This document shows, in pieces, positions 1-9,800 of a DNA stretch of 64,000 bases. Under the pieces are notes generated by a model, which saw nothing but the letters and a program-made list of their open reading frames with translations, was not told the DNA's origin and did not search any database. Location of the stretch: the NCBI GenBank assembly GCA_030430205.1, contig JAUIGE010000015.1, positions 1-64,000 on the forward strand, given 5' to 3'. The DNA is from Bacteroidia bacterium. GTDB lineage: Bacteria > Bacteroidota > Bacteroidia > J057. The translations under genes were made by a program, and so were the position numbers. Numbering within the stretch: position 1 is the first letter of the stretch; every line of letters starts with the position of its first letter.

Positions 1-179
1 GGGTGGGAGTAAACTGTATTGACGACGATCTGCTTCTATAAATTTCCGCATCTATATGGAATTTTATTATTTTCGTAAATTACGAATTATTTTGGAAAGT
101 TATAGCTCTCTCCGACAGGCTGCTAGCAGCAGAAAAACAATAGAAAGTATCGTTTTCATTGGATGGAGTTAGAGGATTG

Positions 180-210
180 GGCACTCCTGGTTGGCTCAAC
201 CAGGAGTGCC
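180..210. terminator. strong hairpin, probable bidirectional terminator
   Basis: A perfect 13-bp stem (GGCACTCCTGGTT at 180-192 pairs with 198-210) closes a 5-nt loop. It is followed on the plus strand by a T-rich run (TTTGCATTATTTT). It lies just past the stop codon of the minus-strand T9SS remnant at 217, so it may end that transcript, or one arriving from the left. Bases 1-179 hold no gene that I can support. Confidence 0.6.
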
Positions 211-216
211 TTTGCA

Positions 217-1498
217 TTATTTTATAATAGATACCTGTCCAGACTTAATGACACCTTTCTGGTTTTTCAACACAAAAAGGTATTGACCTTGTGAGACCTC
301 CCGCGTATCCCAAAGCACTTGCCCTTCTGGGTCACTAAGAGAGAATACCTTGATAGTTCTCCCTGATAAATCCATAACAACAATACTCGCTTCAGTTTCA
401 ATTTCTCCAATTTGATATTCAAAGGTTACAAAATCCCTGGCGGGGTTGGGATATACCTTGACTTCGACAACATCAGCTAATGAAGGCAAATGCTGAGGCG
501 CAGCCAAACGTTGGGGGGCTGTAGAATCGGGCAAAATCAAAGGCACTTCATAACTTTGATTGTAGAAGAAACGCAAGACATTTTGTGCCTGGATACTGCC
601 ATCGTCCTGGTAAAGGAAGTTGGGATGCTGGGTGTTGAAATTACAGGCTGTAAATTCCAAGCCTTTGATACCCCACATGGTTATTCGGGGCTTGATGGTG
701 GGAAAACGGTAATTCGTATCTACTTTAAAATCAACAAAATTGAAATAACTGAGGTTATGGCGGTTGTATTTGTAAAATTCAATATCACGCTTGTTATTTC
801 TGAAAATAGCGTTTTCCGCTTCAATCACACCGCCTGCGGAATTTGGGGATTGGAAATCTAAGGTTGTGATGGCATCATTTGCATGTTCGATGATGGCTCC
901 ATTCTTAAGAACTACTTTCCCCTGAGGGCTACTGGGAAAAGGAACGATTTGTGGTTGATTGGATGCTCCATGCACATCTATACCCTTCCAGGTGAGTCCG
1001 CATTGGTTGGTTATGATACCCCCATCAACTACTAGTTCAGCTCCCGCCCGAACTTTGATAGAAGTGTTTTTCCCCATATTCAATGTACCAAATATAGTGA
1101 GCCGCTTTCCTTTGGCTATTTCTATGTCATTATTAACACTGACGACCATTGCTGCTTCTATTGTATCATTTTGATTGATGACCAAGGCACTGTCCAGAGG
1201 AGGGAGGGGTGATTCCCATATCCCTCTTCCAAAGGTAGAAACATGAAGTAGGCCTTGACAGTAGGCAATTTCTATATCTGTGACAATGGTTGGTGGGATA
1301 TTATCAGGGGCCGTACCAATCTAAACCTGACATATGGCCCAAAATCTCATATTCCTGGGCGGTATTTTGAGGTAAATTATTCTGGCTACTTCCCTGAGTT
1401 TGGAAAAGAAAGGAAAAAGCAATGAATAGCATCGTTGTTATAACTTGGTTTTCATGATTGGGTCGGTTAATTATGTAGCGAGATAAAAAACCCTTCAT
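217..1498 (-). pseudogene. decayed T9SS-secreted protein (signal-peptide stub plus C-terminal part)
   Basis: Two out-of-frame pieces abut on the minus strand. The 5' piece (1304-1498) encodes a hydrophobic signal-like stretch (MLFIAFSFLFQTQGSSQ) and then stops. The 3' piece is open from 1320 to 217 but is preceded by TAG and has no good start codon at its beginning. Its first residues include ASTFGRGIW-like STFGRGIWESPL, typical of the end of sortilin/BNR-repeat secreted proteins. A right-handed-helix-like middle follows, then a clear T9SS type A sorting domain (VYPNPARDFVTFEY ... GQYLFVLKNQKG ... GQVSIIK). I infer a large internal deletion plus a frameshift that removed most of a BNR-type secreted protein. 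A shorter gene starting at the ATG at 1185 would lack a signal peptide and so could not use T9SS. Confidence 0.6.
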
Positions 1499-1552
1499 CT
1501 GCTCACTCTAAACTACAAAAAAACGGCATCTCTCACAAAATATATCCTTCCC

Positions 1553-2188
1553 ATGTCTTTCTCCAACAACCCCAAAACCCCTCATCCCGAAAGGCCTGTC
1601 AGCTCAAGACTCGCCGCCATCCTGCTCGCCGCAGGCGATTCCAGCCGGCTCGGCAGGCCCAAGCAGCTACTCATCTGGCAGGGCGAAGCCCTGCTCCATC
1701 GGGCCGCCAGGATGGCCCTGGAAGCAGGCTGCAAGCCTGTGGTGGTCGTTGGTGGCGCTTTTGCGCCAGAGGTGGAAGCTGCGGTAGCAGATTTGGAAGT
1801 GGATTTCATTTTCAATGAAAACTGGCAAGAAGGCATGGGCACTTCCCTGCAAAAGGCTTTGGCTTATTTTTCTGATATTAGCAGTGATGCCTACCTGCTA
1901 TTGTTGAGCGATCAGCCTTTTCTTTCTGTGGCGCATCTGGCGCGGATGATCCGCCGGTTTCAGGCGCAGCCTGGGCAGGTGGTGGCTTCAGCCTATGCAG
2001 ATAGCCTGGGTGTGCCGGTTATTTTTCCGGCCTCTCTTCTCTCAGCTGAGAAGCTGCCTTCAGTCCGATGGGGTGCCAAACAGATTTTGAAAAAATTGCC
2101 GGCAGAAGCGATTTCCACTATTCCTTTCCCAAAAGGCGAGATAGATATTGATACGGAGGAAGATTGGGATAATTTGCAGAATAGCTAA
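1553..2188 (+). CDS. MobA-like nucleotidyltransferase (MocA-type cytidylyltransferase family)
   Basis: The 211-residue protein has the NTP-transferase hallmarks. These are LAAGDSSRLGRPKQLL near residues 26-41 (nucleotide-binding loop), the NENWQEGMGTSL segment, LLSDQPF with the metal-binding aspartate, and IDIDTEEDW at the C-terminus. This is the pattern of the MocA/YgfJ family that transfers CMP to molybdopterin or acts on related cofactors. No xanthine dehydrogenase or XdhC gene lies next to it, so the substrate is not fixed by context. It is a single gene whose stop is 53 bp from the next start on the same strand, so it may be cotranscribed with the peptidase that follows. Length is normal for the family. 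Confidence 0.85.
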   Translation: MSFSNNPKTPHPERPVSSRLAAILLAAGDSSRLGRPKQLLIWQGEALLHRAARMALEAGCKPVVVVGGAFAPEVEAAVADLEVDFIFNENWQEGMGTSLQKALAYFSDISSDAYLLLLSDQPFLSVAHLARMIRRFQAQPGQVVASAYADSLGVPVIFPASLLSAEKLPSVRWGAKQILKKLPAEAISTIPFPKGEIDIDTEEDWDNLQNS

Positions 2189-2241
2189 TTTGCGGATAGA
2201 GTCAGATTATAATCTGCCCCTCCAGAAAAGCATCCAAACAA

Positions 2242-4791
2242 ATGAAAAAAACATTCCTCTCCATTCTCCTTAGTCTTTCTTCTTTTTTGCTGATCTCTCA
2301 GACCAACCTTTTTTACTACCTGCCCCAGGATGTAGAATACAATGAAAAAATCCCCACCCCGAAGCAATTTTTGGGCTATGAGGTAGGCGAATGGCATGTC
2401 AGCCACGACCAGCTCAACTACTATATGCGCGCCCTGGCAAAGGCTTCTGATCGCGTAGAGATAGAGGAAATGGGTGCCAGCCATGAGGGCAGGGCCCTCT
2501 TTTTGCTGCGGATAACATCCGTCGAAAACCAGAAGAACATCGAGGAGATCAAGTCTCAACACCTTGCTCTTTCCCAGCCTGCACGCAGCGCCCAGATGAA
2601 AACAGATCAAATGCCTGTGGTCGTTTGGCTCGGATATACCATCCATGGGGATGAGGCCAGCGGCAGCAATGCTGCCATGTTATTTGCCTATTACCTGGCA
2701 GCGGCCCGCTCGGGCGTTTTGGATCAACTTCTCAGCGAAAGCATCATCCTGATAGATCCCTGCATGAATCCTGACGGCATGAACCGTTTCGCCAGTTGGG
2801 TCAATACCCACAAAGGCGAAAACCTGATCACAGATCCCGCCAGCCGCGAGTTTTCCCAGGCATGGCCGGGGGGCAGAACCAATCACTATTGGTTTGATCT
2901 GAATCGTGACTGGCTGCCCGGGCAGCATCCTGAGTCGCAGGCGCGCCTCAAAAAATACCACGAGTGGAAACCCAATTTGCTCACCGACCACCATGAGATG
3001 GGCAGCGACCGCAGCTTTTTCTTCCAGCCGGGCATCCCCTCCCGCAACAATCCCCTGACGCCGGCCGCCGTCTATAAACTCACCAACGAATTGGCGATTT
3101 ACCATGCCCAGGCCCTCAACCGAATCGGAAGCATGTATTATAGTGGAGAAAGCTATGACGATTATTATATCGGAAAAGGCGCCACATACCCTGACCTGCA
3201 GGGCGGCGTCGGTATCTTGTTTGAGCAGGCTGGCGTGAAAGGCCACGCCCGAGAAACCGAAAACGGCATCCTCCGTTTTCCTTTCGCTATCCGAAATCAA
3301 GTGACCGTGTCACTTTCCACCATTGAGGGCAGCCACGCCCTCCGAAAGGATTTGCTGCAACAGCAAAAAGACTTTTTCCAATCAGCCCTCAAAGAGGCGG
3401 AAGCCTCTCCTGTCAAGGCTTATCTGGTTGATTTTCAACAAGATGCATACAGAGGCAGAGAATTTTGGAAAATTCTGCAAAGCCATCAGATCAACAGCTA
3501 TCAGCTGGCGAAGGATGTGCAATTGGCAGGGAAAAAGTTCCTCGCAGGCAAAAGCCTGCTGATTCCCGTTGCACAGGCTCAATACCGTTACCTTACGGCT
3601 ATATTTGAAAGGCGCACCGCCTTTGAAGACAGCCTTTTCTACGATGTGTCCAGTTGGACATTGCCGCTGGCCTTTGGCCTGGAAGATGCCCGCCTTGACA
3701 GCAAAAGCTGGAAAACGGACTTACAAGGCGAACAAATCACCACTTTTCCCTCTACCCCATCCAGCATCATCGGTGGACAAAGCAAATATGCTTATGCATT
3801 TCGCTGGGACCATTACCTGGCCCCTCGCCTACTCCATGGCTTGTTGCAGCAAGGCCTGATGTGCAAAGTCAGCATGTTGCCGCTGGAAACAGCAGATGGA
3901 ACTTTATTTGATAGAGGAAGCATTTTTATTCCTGTTGCCAGTCAGGAAATAGATGCGGAGACTTTGCTCAGCCAGATCGAAGCCCTTGCGACAGAAAGCG
4001 GAATCAATATATATGCTATTTCCACGGGTTTTACCCCCAAAGGCATAGACCTCGGAAGTCCCGATATGCGGCCTTTGAGCCTGCCAAAAGTAGCTTTGCT
4101 GGTCGACGGTGGGGTGCGTTCCTATGAGGCAGGAGAGGTCTGGCATTTGTTGGATAAACGCTATAACATCCCGCTCAGCCTGCTGGATATCAATCAATTA
4201 TCCCAAACCAGGCTTTCCCGATATACCAGCCTGGTGATGGCAGATGGCAATTACAACAGCCTGACAGAGGGCGATAAGCAGCAAATCCGATCCTGGATAG
4301 AAGCGGGCGGAAGCCTGATCTGCTGGAAGGGAGGCGCCCAATGGGCGGCCCGCGCAGGACTGGCAGAGTGGAGCTTCGCTCAGGGAGGCGCAAAGGAGGT
4401 GAATGATTTTCCTTTTGAGGAAAAGGACAGGCTGCGCGGCGCGCAGCGGATTGGCGGAGCGATTTTTTCCGCTCATATAGACGCCAGCCATCCCCTGGGA
4501 TTCGGCTATCCGAATGGCAAAATAAGCCTGTTCAGGAACAGTAGCCTCTTTATGCAAAGCAGCGGACAGAAGGTCCGCTACCCGCTGCAATACGATACCG
4601 AGCCGCTGCAAGCGGGCTATATTTCAGCTCAAAACCTGAAATTGCTGGCGGAGAGCGCCGGAGCTGGCGTACAGACCGTCAAAGACGGTCGGGTGATTGG
4701 CTTGTCGGACAATCCCAATTTCAGAGCTTACTGGTTCGGAACGAATAAGCTCTTCGCAAATGCGTTATTCTTTAGCCATTTGATGGATTGA
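2242..4791 (+). CDS. secreted M14 zinc carboxypeptidase-like protein
   Basis: The 849-residue protein starts with a signal peptide (MKKTFLSILLSLSSFLLISQ). The zinc-site pattern of peptidase family M14 is present: H135-G-D-E138, the NPDG loop near 176-179, FDLNRDW near 218-224, and TDHHEM with the third ligand near 250. A later GILFEQAG can supply the catalytic glutamate. The C-terminal half (about 400-849) is a long accessory region with a glutamine-amidotransferase-like look (for example VALLVDGGVRSYEAGE), common in large Bacteroidota M14 proteins. It should hydrolyse peptides or cell-wall peptides outside the cytoplasm. The next gene overlaps or abuts its stop codon. Confidence 0.9.
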   Translation: MKKTFLSILLSLSSFLLISQTNLFYYLPQDVEYNEKIPTPKQFLGYEVGEWHVSHDQLNYYMRALAKASDRVEIEEMGASHEGRALFLLRITSVENQKNIEEIKSQHLALSQPARSAQMKTDQMPVVVWLGYTIHGDEASGSNAAMLFAYYLAAARSGVLDQLLSESIILIDPCMNPDGMNRFASWVNTHKGENLITDPASREFSQAWPGGRTNHYWFDLNRDWLPGQHPESQARLKKYHEWKPNLLTDHHEMGSDRSFFFQPGIPSRNNPLTPAAVYKLTNELAIYHAQALNRIGSMYYSGESYDDYYIGKGATYPDLQGGVGILFEQAGVKGHARETENGILRFPFAIRNQVTVSLSTIEGSHALRKDLLQQQKDFFQSALKEAEASPVKAYLVDFQQDAYRGREFWKILQSHQINSYQLAKDVQLAGKKFLAGKSLLIPVAQAQYRYLTAIFERRTAFEDSLFYDVSSWTLPLAFGLEDARLDSKSWKTDLQGEQITTFPSTPSSIIGGQSKYAYAFRWDHYLAPRLLHGLLQQGLMCKVSMLPLETADGTLFDRGSIFIPVASQEIDAETLLSQIEALATESGINIYAISTGFTPKGIDLGSPDMRPLSLPKVALLVDGGVRSYEAGEVWHLLDKRYNIPLSLLDINQLSQTRLSRYTSLVMADGNYNSLTEGDKQQIRSWIEAGGSLICWKGGAQWAARAGLAEWSFAQGGAKEVNDFPFEEKDRLRGAQRIGGAIFSAHIDASHPLGFGYPNGKISLFRNSSLFMQSSGQKVRYPLQYDTEPLQAGYISAQNLKLLAESAGAGVQTVKDGRVIGLSDNPNFRAYWFGTNKLFANALFFSHLMD

Positions 4792-4798
4792 TAAGGTC

Positions 4799-5542
4799 AT
4801 AAAGAAAAAAATCCGCATTTTCATTCTCCTCCTGCTATGCTTCCTGATCTGGAAATACGCCTTCCGTTCCAGCAAGGAAGAATCGCCCGTTCAGGAAGCA
4901 CCCACCCAACCTCAAACGGTTCTGCAGGAAGAAGCTGTTGCAGATACTTTTCCTCTTCCAGAAAAAAAAGAAGCTGAACCGCCCAAAGCGACCAGGCATG
5001 CAAACAGCCATACAGGTGGGGTGACGATCAGGGAAAAAGGCAAACCAATCGACCTGACAGCAGCCTCTCTGGCCATTGCCCAGTCGCTCGAAGAGAAGGA
5101 ATTGGCTTACAATTCTGCAAATTTGGCTGATTGCTCAGGCATTTTTCATCGGGTGCTGCAGGAATTTAAAGCGATCTATCCCAAACACAAATATCCTTCC
5201 GTGAAAAAATACCGCGATTCGCGCAGCCTCGCATTGTGGTACAAAAAGCAGGGAAAATTAACGGAAGTACAAGCCGGTAAGGAAGAAGAATTGGGCTGGA
5301 ACATACGTCCGGGCATGGCCATGTTTTATGGCAAAAACGCCATCTCCCATGTTGGCCTCGTTGTCGCTGTCATACGCGACGAGAAGGGGCAGGTACTGCA
5401 ATATTCGCTTTTCCATGGGCGCAATCCGCGCCATTTCGCCAGCATCACAGACTTTCACAGGCTGGAGCCCAGCCGGGCGGAATATCCCGTTTATGGAGAT
5501 GGGGGTATGCGCTGGCTGGCTTTTGCGCCGGTGGTTTTTTGA
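4799..5542 (+). CDS. membrane-anchored NlpC/P60-like protein, start codon unclear
   Basis: The C-terminal 173 residues (GTG at 5021 onward) contain an NlpC/P60-like thiol hydrolase pattern: ADCSG with the candidate catalytic cysteine, then SHVGLVVAV with the candidate histidine, then FHGRN. The same frame is open upstream to 4784 and encodes a lysine-rich start followed by a transmembrane segment (KKKIRIFILLLLCFLIW) and a Pro/Glu-rich linker. The anchor is therefore surely part of the gene, but no ATG, GTG or TTG precedes it. ATA at 4799 or ATT at 4787 are the only nearby candidates, and 4799 is my guess. The real start may be an AUU/AUA codon or hidden by a sequence error. It probably acts on peptidoglycan peptides in the periplasm and is coupled to the M14 gene. 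Confidence 0.7.
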   Translation: MKKKIRIFILLLLCFLIWKYAFRSSKEESPVQEAPTQPQTVLQEEAVADTFPLPEKKEAEPPKATRHANSHTGGVTIREKGKPIDLTAASLAIAQSLEEKELAYNSANLADCSGIFHRVLQEFKAIYPKHKYPSVKKYRDSRSLALWYKKQGKLTEVQAGKEEELGWNIRPGMAMFYGKNAISHVGLVVAVIRDEKGQVLQYSLFHGRNPRHFASITDFHRLEPSRAEYPVYGDGGMRWLAFAPVVF

Positions 5543-5581
5543 GAGGAGAGAGGAGAGAGGAGAGAGCAGAGAGCAGAGACT
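5541..5581 (+). repeat. heptanucleotide array, GGAGAGA/GCAGAGA family
   Basis: About six 7-bp units (GAGAGGA, GAGAGCA and variants) begin inside the TGA stop codon of the NlpC/P60-like gene. The same family recurs on the minus strand at 30085-30126, next to the thrA stop codon. Confidence 0.8.
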
Positions 5582-5610
5582 TGAGACTGCCAACTGAAAA
5601 CTGCCAACTA
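5582..5610 (-). repeat. short AGTTGGC heptad array after aroC stop
   Basis: Read on the minus strand, the aroC stop codon TAG runs directly into TTGGCAGTTTTCAGTTGGC, that is AGTTGGC-type heptads. A long array of the same unit follows the acyl-CoA dehydrogenase stop at 16511. Confidence 0.7.
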
Positions 5611-6696
5611 TCTTACTCTCCTTGTTCGCTGTAGCAGCATGAAGTCTGCCAGTACCATGGCGCACATGCCTTCCACTATGGGTACGGCCCTGGGTACTAC
5701 GCAGGGATCGTGGCGGCCTTTGCCTTCAACGATCACTTCATTGCCCTTTGCATCGACAGATTTTTGGTCTTTCATGATGGTGGCGGTGGGTTTAAAGGCT
5801 ACGCGGAAGTCGAGATCGGCTCCGTTGCTGATGCCTCCCTGCACACCGCCGGAGCGGTTGGAGGTAGTTTTGATCTGATCGTTTTCATTGACGAAAAGGT
5901 CATTGTGCTCGTAGCCTGTCATGCTGGTTCCGCCAAAGCCGGAGCCGATTTCAAAGCCTTTGGTGGCATTGATGCTGAGCATGGCGCTGCCGAGGCGGGC
6001 CTCAAGCTTGTCGTAGATGGGCTCGCCCAGCCCTGCGGGCATATTGCGGGCGCGACAGCGGATGACCCCCCCTACGGAATTTCCGTCCTTCCGCATGCTG
6101 TCGATCAGATGGTACATCTGCTCTGCCATCTCCGGGTCGGGGCAGCGCACCGCCTGCTGAAAATCCGTTTCGAGTTTGGGAAAAGGCACTTCGGGCAATC
6201 CGGTCATTTTTAATTCATGGACCGACTCCACCCAGCCCTCTATCGCGATATCGGAGATCTCGCGCAGCAGCAATTTGGCTACGGCTCCGCCGATCACCCG
6301 CGCGATGGTTTCGCGCGCTGAAGAGCGGCCACCGCCGCGGAAGTCCCGGATGCCGTATTTGGCATCGTAGGTATAGTCAGCGTGAGAGGGGCGATACATA
6401 TCTTTGATATGGCTGTAGTCGCCCGATCGGGCGTTGGTATTGGGGACCCAAAAGCCGAGCGGCGTGCCGGTCGTCATGCCGTCTAAATGGCCGGAAAAAA
6501 GCTGAAAATCGTCATTTTCCTTTCGCTGGGTTGTGATTCGGCTCTGGCCGGGTTTGCGCCGGTCGAGTTCGGCCTGGATAAAAGGAAAGTCCAGTTTCAG
6601 GCCCGCAGGACAGCCGTCGATGACGACGCCTATGCCTTCGCCATGAGATTCACCAAAGCTGGTGATGCGGTATAGGGAGCCGAATGAATTGAACAT
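5608..6696 (-). CDS. aroC: chorismate synthase
   Basis: The 362-residue product converts 5-enolpyruvylshikimate-3-phosphate to chorismate with reduced FMN, the last common step to aromatic amino acids. Diagnostic motifs are the N-terminal [20 protein letters not shown], the segment [20 protein letters not shown] followed by [14 protein letters not shown], and the C-terminal [16 protein letters not shown] take the ATG at 6696, because the open frame upstream adds only LN after a TTG codon at 6705 and family members begin MFNSFG or similar. It stands alone on the minus strand between a convergent neighbour and the terminator of the large protease gene. Length and motifs are intact. Confidence 0.97.
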   Translation of the reverse strand: MFNSFGSLYRITSFGESHGEGIGVVIDGCPAGLKLDFPFIQAELDRRKPGQSRITTQRKENDDFQLFSGHLDGMTTGTPLGFWVPNTNARSGDYSHIKDMYRPSHADYTYDAKYGIRDFRGGGRSSARETIARVIGGAVAKLLLREISDIAIEGWVESVHELKMTGLPEVPFPKLETDFQQAVRCPDPEMAEQMYHLIDSMRKDGNSVGGVIRCRARNMPAGLGEPIYDKLEARLGSAMLSINATKGFEIGSGFGGTSMTGYEHNDLFVNENDQIKTTSNRSGGVQGGISNGADLDFRVAFKPTATIMKDQKSVDAKGNEVIVEGKGRHDPCVVPRAVPIVEGMCAMVLADFMLLQRTRRVR

Positions 6697-6783
6697 ATTA
6701 AGCAATATTCAAAAGTGTCAGATAAAATTAAATTATGCTTTAAAGGTAGAGTTTGCCATCCAGAATCCAAGGGTAAATTGAAA

Positions 6784-6808
6784 GAGCCATCCTTTAAAAG
6801 GATGGCTC
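6784..6808 (-). terminator. hairpin terminator of the M4 protease gene
   Basis: An 11-bp perfect stem (GAGCCATCCTT / AAGGATGGCTC) with a 3-nt loop is followed on the minus strand by TTTCAATTT. It lies 60 bp past the stop codon of the protease gene and 88 bp before the aroC start. Confidence 0.7.
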
Positions 6809-6867
6809 AATTGCTTTATGTAAAGTAGCAGAATAACAGGAATATTATTTCGCTTTCAAACAGATCA

Positions 6868-9800
6868 TCATTGTTTAATGAATCGTTTTTGTATGCTTTG
6901 CCCCTGATGGGTAATATGCAGGATGTAAACACCTTTTGCTAAACCTTCAAGACCAGAGATCCTGAAATGATTTTCGCCAGCCTGCCCTTCCCAATCATAG
7001 CTGATATGGCTTTGTTTACCTACCATATCCCATACTTCGGCATGCACAGGTCCTTTTTCAACTATCCAAAGGTCCAGTAGCAGGTAGTTTTCCACCGGAT
7101 TGGGACGCAATTCGAGTAGGTCGAAAGTACGGATTTGAGGCTGATTGCCGGTTCTCTTTCCTTCTCCGCCGATAATACCCACGATAGGACAGGAGCTGCT
7201 ACACAGTTTTTTGGACGCAGGTCCCCAGTTCCCTTCACATATTGCCCTTACTTCCCAGGAAAAGCATTTGGTCAGCCCCGGGTGGTTGGGCGAAAGGACA
7301 TAGGAAGGATTCTGTGAAGCCGCCACAAAAATGGGAATCAAAGACTGGGGCGGTGTGGTGCTGTGTGGGCAACAGGCCGGATCATTGGTTTGAATAAAGA
7401 TGAGATAAGCCGGAGCGCCCGGAACTGCGTCCCAGCGAAGGGTATAGGTAGACCCAATTACCGTGCAAGCCAGATTTACCGGAGTTCCCAGGTGATTGCA
7501 TTCTGTAAGAATGAAGTCATCGATATCAGACCAATCGCCTAACTCAGATGGGCAGCCCGGGGTAGGGCTACAGAGTGCGCGTACGCGCCATTCATAGGTA
7601 ACATTGGGTGTCAGTCCTGTAAGTGTAATGGTTGTCAGAGATGTCCCGATAGGCCCATTCCAATTAGCTGCCCCCTGTACCCGCCATTCAACCTGGTAGC
7701 CAGTCACAGTAGCATTAGGCCCTGTCCAACTCAGCTGCGCTGAGGATGTAGAAAGTTGCGTGGCTGTAAGCCCCGTCGGATCACTGCACTCGCCGGCGGT
7801 CACAAATGTCTGAACAGGCCCCCAGGGGTGAGGTGTACCGTCTGTACATATCAACCTGACTTGCCATTCGTAGGTCGCCCCGGGATCCAGCGTAGCAGGA
7901 TTGATATTCAACTGGTACCAGTTCGTCTGAACAACCGTCCACGGACCGATGGGAGTAGGAATGATACGCCTGTAACGCCATTCATAGGCATCATAACAGA
8001 ATCGGGGATCACTTTCCAGCCGTACCCAACCATTACAGTTGACAGCGGAATTATATGCGGTCAAATCAGGGCAGGGGAAATCATCTTCGTCAAAGACAAT
8101 AGATACCCAGGCACTTGTCTGAACGGGGTCCATACAACCGCATATTGCCCTCACTTCTACCTCCAGGTAACATGCGTTACCATTGGTTGCTCCATGAAAT
8201 TCGGGATCATTTAAGGTATAAGGGCCATTCCATGCCCCTAGCGGGTTTGTGCGAAACCGCAACTCATACTGGTTGCCATTGGTAGGCGGGTCCCAATGCA
8301 CCTGAAAGTAGGCTAACGGGGACCCCACGCCTACATCTACCTGCATATCAACCGTCAGGTTGGTGACCGGTTCACAGGTCGCCGCCAGGGGCGGCGTAGT
8401 CACCTGAAATATAGGCCCATACTGATCTACCTGACATCCATCGCCAAAACAACGGGAAATCAACTGAACCTCATAGGTGGTGTTGGGGTTAGCACCGAAA
8501 GACACAGTTTGAGGAATTACCCCCTGCCAGAAAAGACCCTGGATATTCCATCCTGTATTTCCCAATACTCTATGGGCGATCAGCCAGCGGGCACCATTGG
8601 TGCCTGTTACGGTGATGGTAACTTCACATGCCGAGGCCTGGATGCTTTCGATATTCACATCGGGACAACTCAGGGTTGTAAATGTCTGACTTTTTGTCCA
8701 TGTGCAGGCACCACAGGAGCAAATGCTCCTCATTTGCCACTCATAACAGGTATTGACATCCAGATTGGAGATGACAAGCGAAAGGTTGGTCGTAGAGACC
8801 ACTGTCCAGGTAGCCGTTCCACATTCCCTATAACGCAGTTCAAAGGAGATCGCACCATTGGCAGGCCATTCGAAGAAGGCCGAGCACACGGTGATTTCAT
8901 CCACCGTAGGCAGAGGCATCGGACAATTCGACAGCGTCGTAAAGTTTTCTATAGCGCTCCAGGGGCTATTTGTGCCTCCGCAGGTTCCTCGTACACGCCA
9001 TTCATAGGGCGTATTGGAACTCAGGTTTGCCAAAACAAGAGAGGTAATGGAAACATTGGTACAAATCCAGTTTACAGCACCCTGCACCCGGTAACAAACC
9101 TCATAGGTTGCAGAACCCATATCATCCCAGAAAAGCGTTGCATCACAATTGGTGATCAACTCCTCATCCAGCCCCGTTGGGGCATCAAATCCCTGAAAGG
9201 AGTTGCCCACACATACGGCATGCCATGCATTGATCACGGCAATGTACTCAGCGGAGCAGGGGCCAAAAAAATCCTCCGCGGCCTGTATGGTCCAGGTTCT
9301 GGCATCTTCAAAGTTATCTGTAGAACTCATATAAACTGTCAGCGCCCTATAAGCAATCGCAGCTGCAGCGTTTAGGCCGATGCCATTGACAGCAAAGGTT
9401 TCGCCACAATCATTGGTACCACTACCGCCAACAGTAAGGAGATAAAACCAGTGATTGGCAATACCTGAGTTGAAATGTACGCCTCCATTGTCAAAAATAG
9501 GGGGATCGGGCTGGATGAAAAACGCACCTCCATAGCAATCAGGCTGCCCATAGGCATTGGGGTTTTGCATATCCCGAATCGGGCCTCCGCCCCAATCTTC
9601 TCCGATTTCCCAATCCAGCGCATTGGGACCAAATTCTTCAATCAGGGTTCCAAAAATATCGCTGAATGCTTCATTTAATGCACCAGACTCGCCTACATAC
9701 TGCAGTCCTGCTGTATATTGGGTTACAGCATGCCAGTATTCATGGCCAATAATATCCAATGTAACCAGCGGACCATTACTCCCGCTTCCAGCACCAAAAG

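Noticed and set aside
490-861. plus-strand open frame of 123 codons
   Set aside because: Shadow of the minus-strand T9SS remnant; composition and content mirror that gene.
8509-9375. plus-strand open frame of 288 codons
   Set aside because: Antisense to the FN3 repeats of the M4 protease; repeated Cys/Thr-rich text is explained by the repeats.
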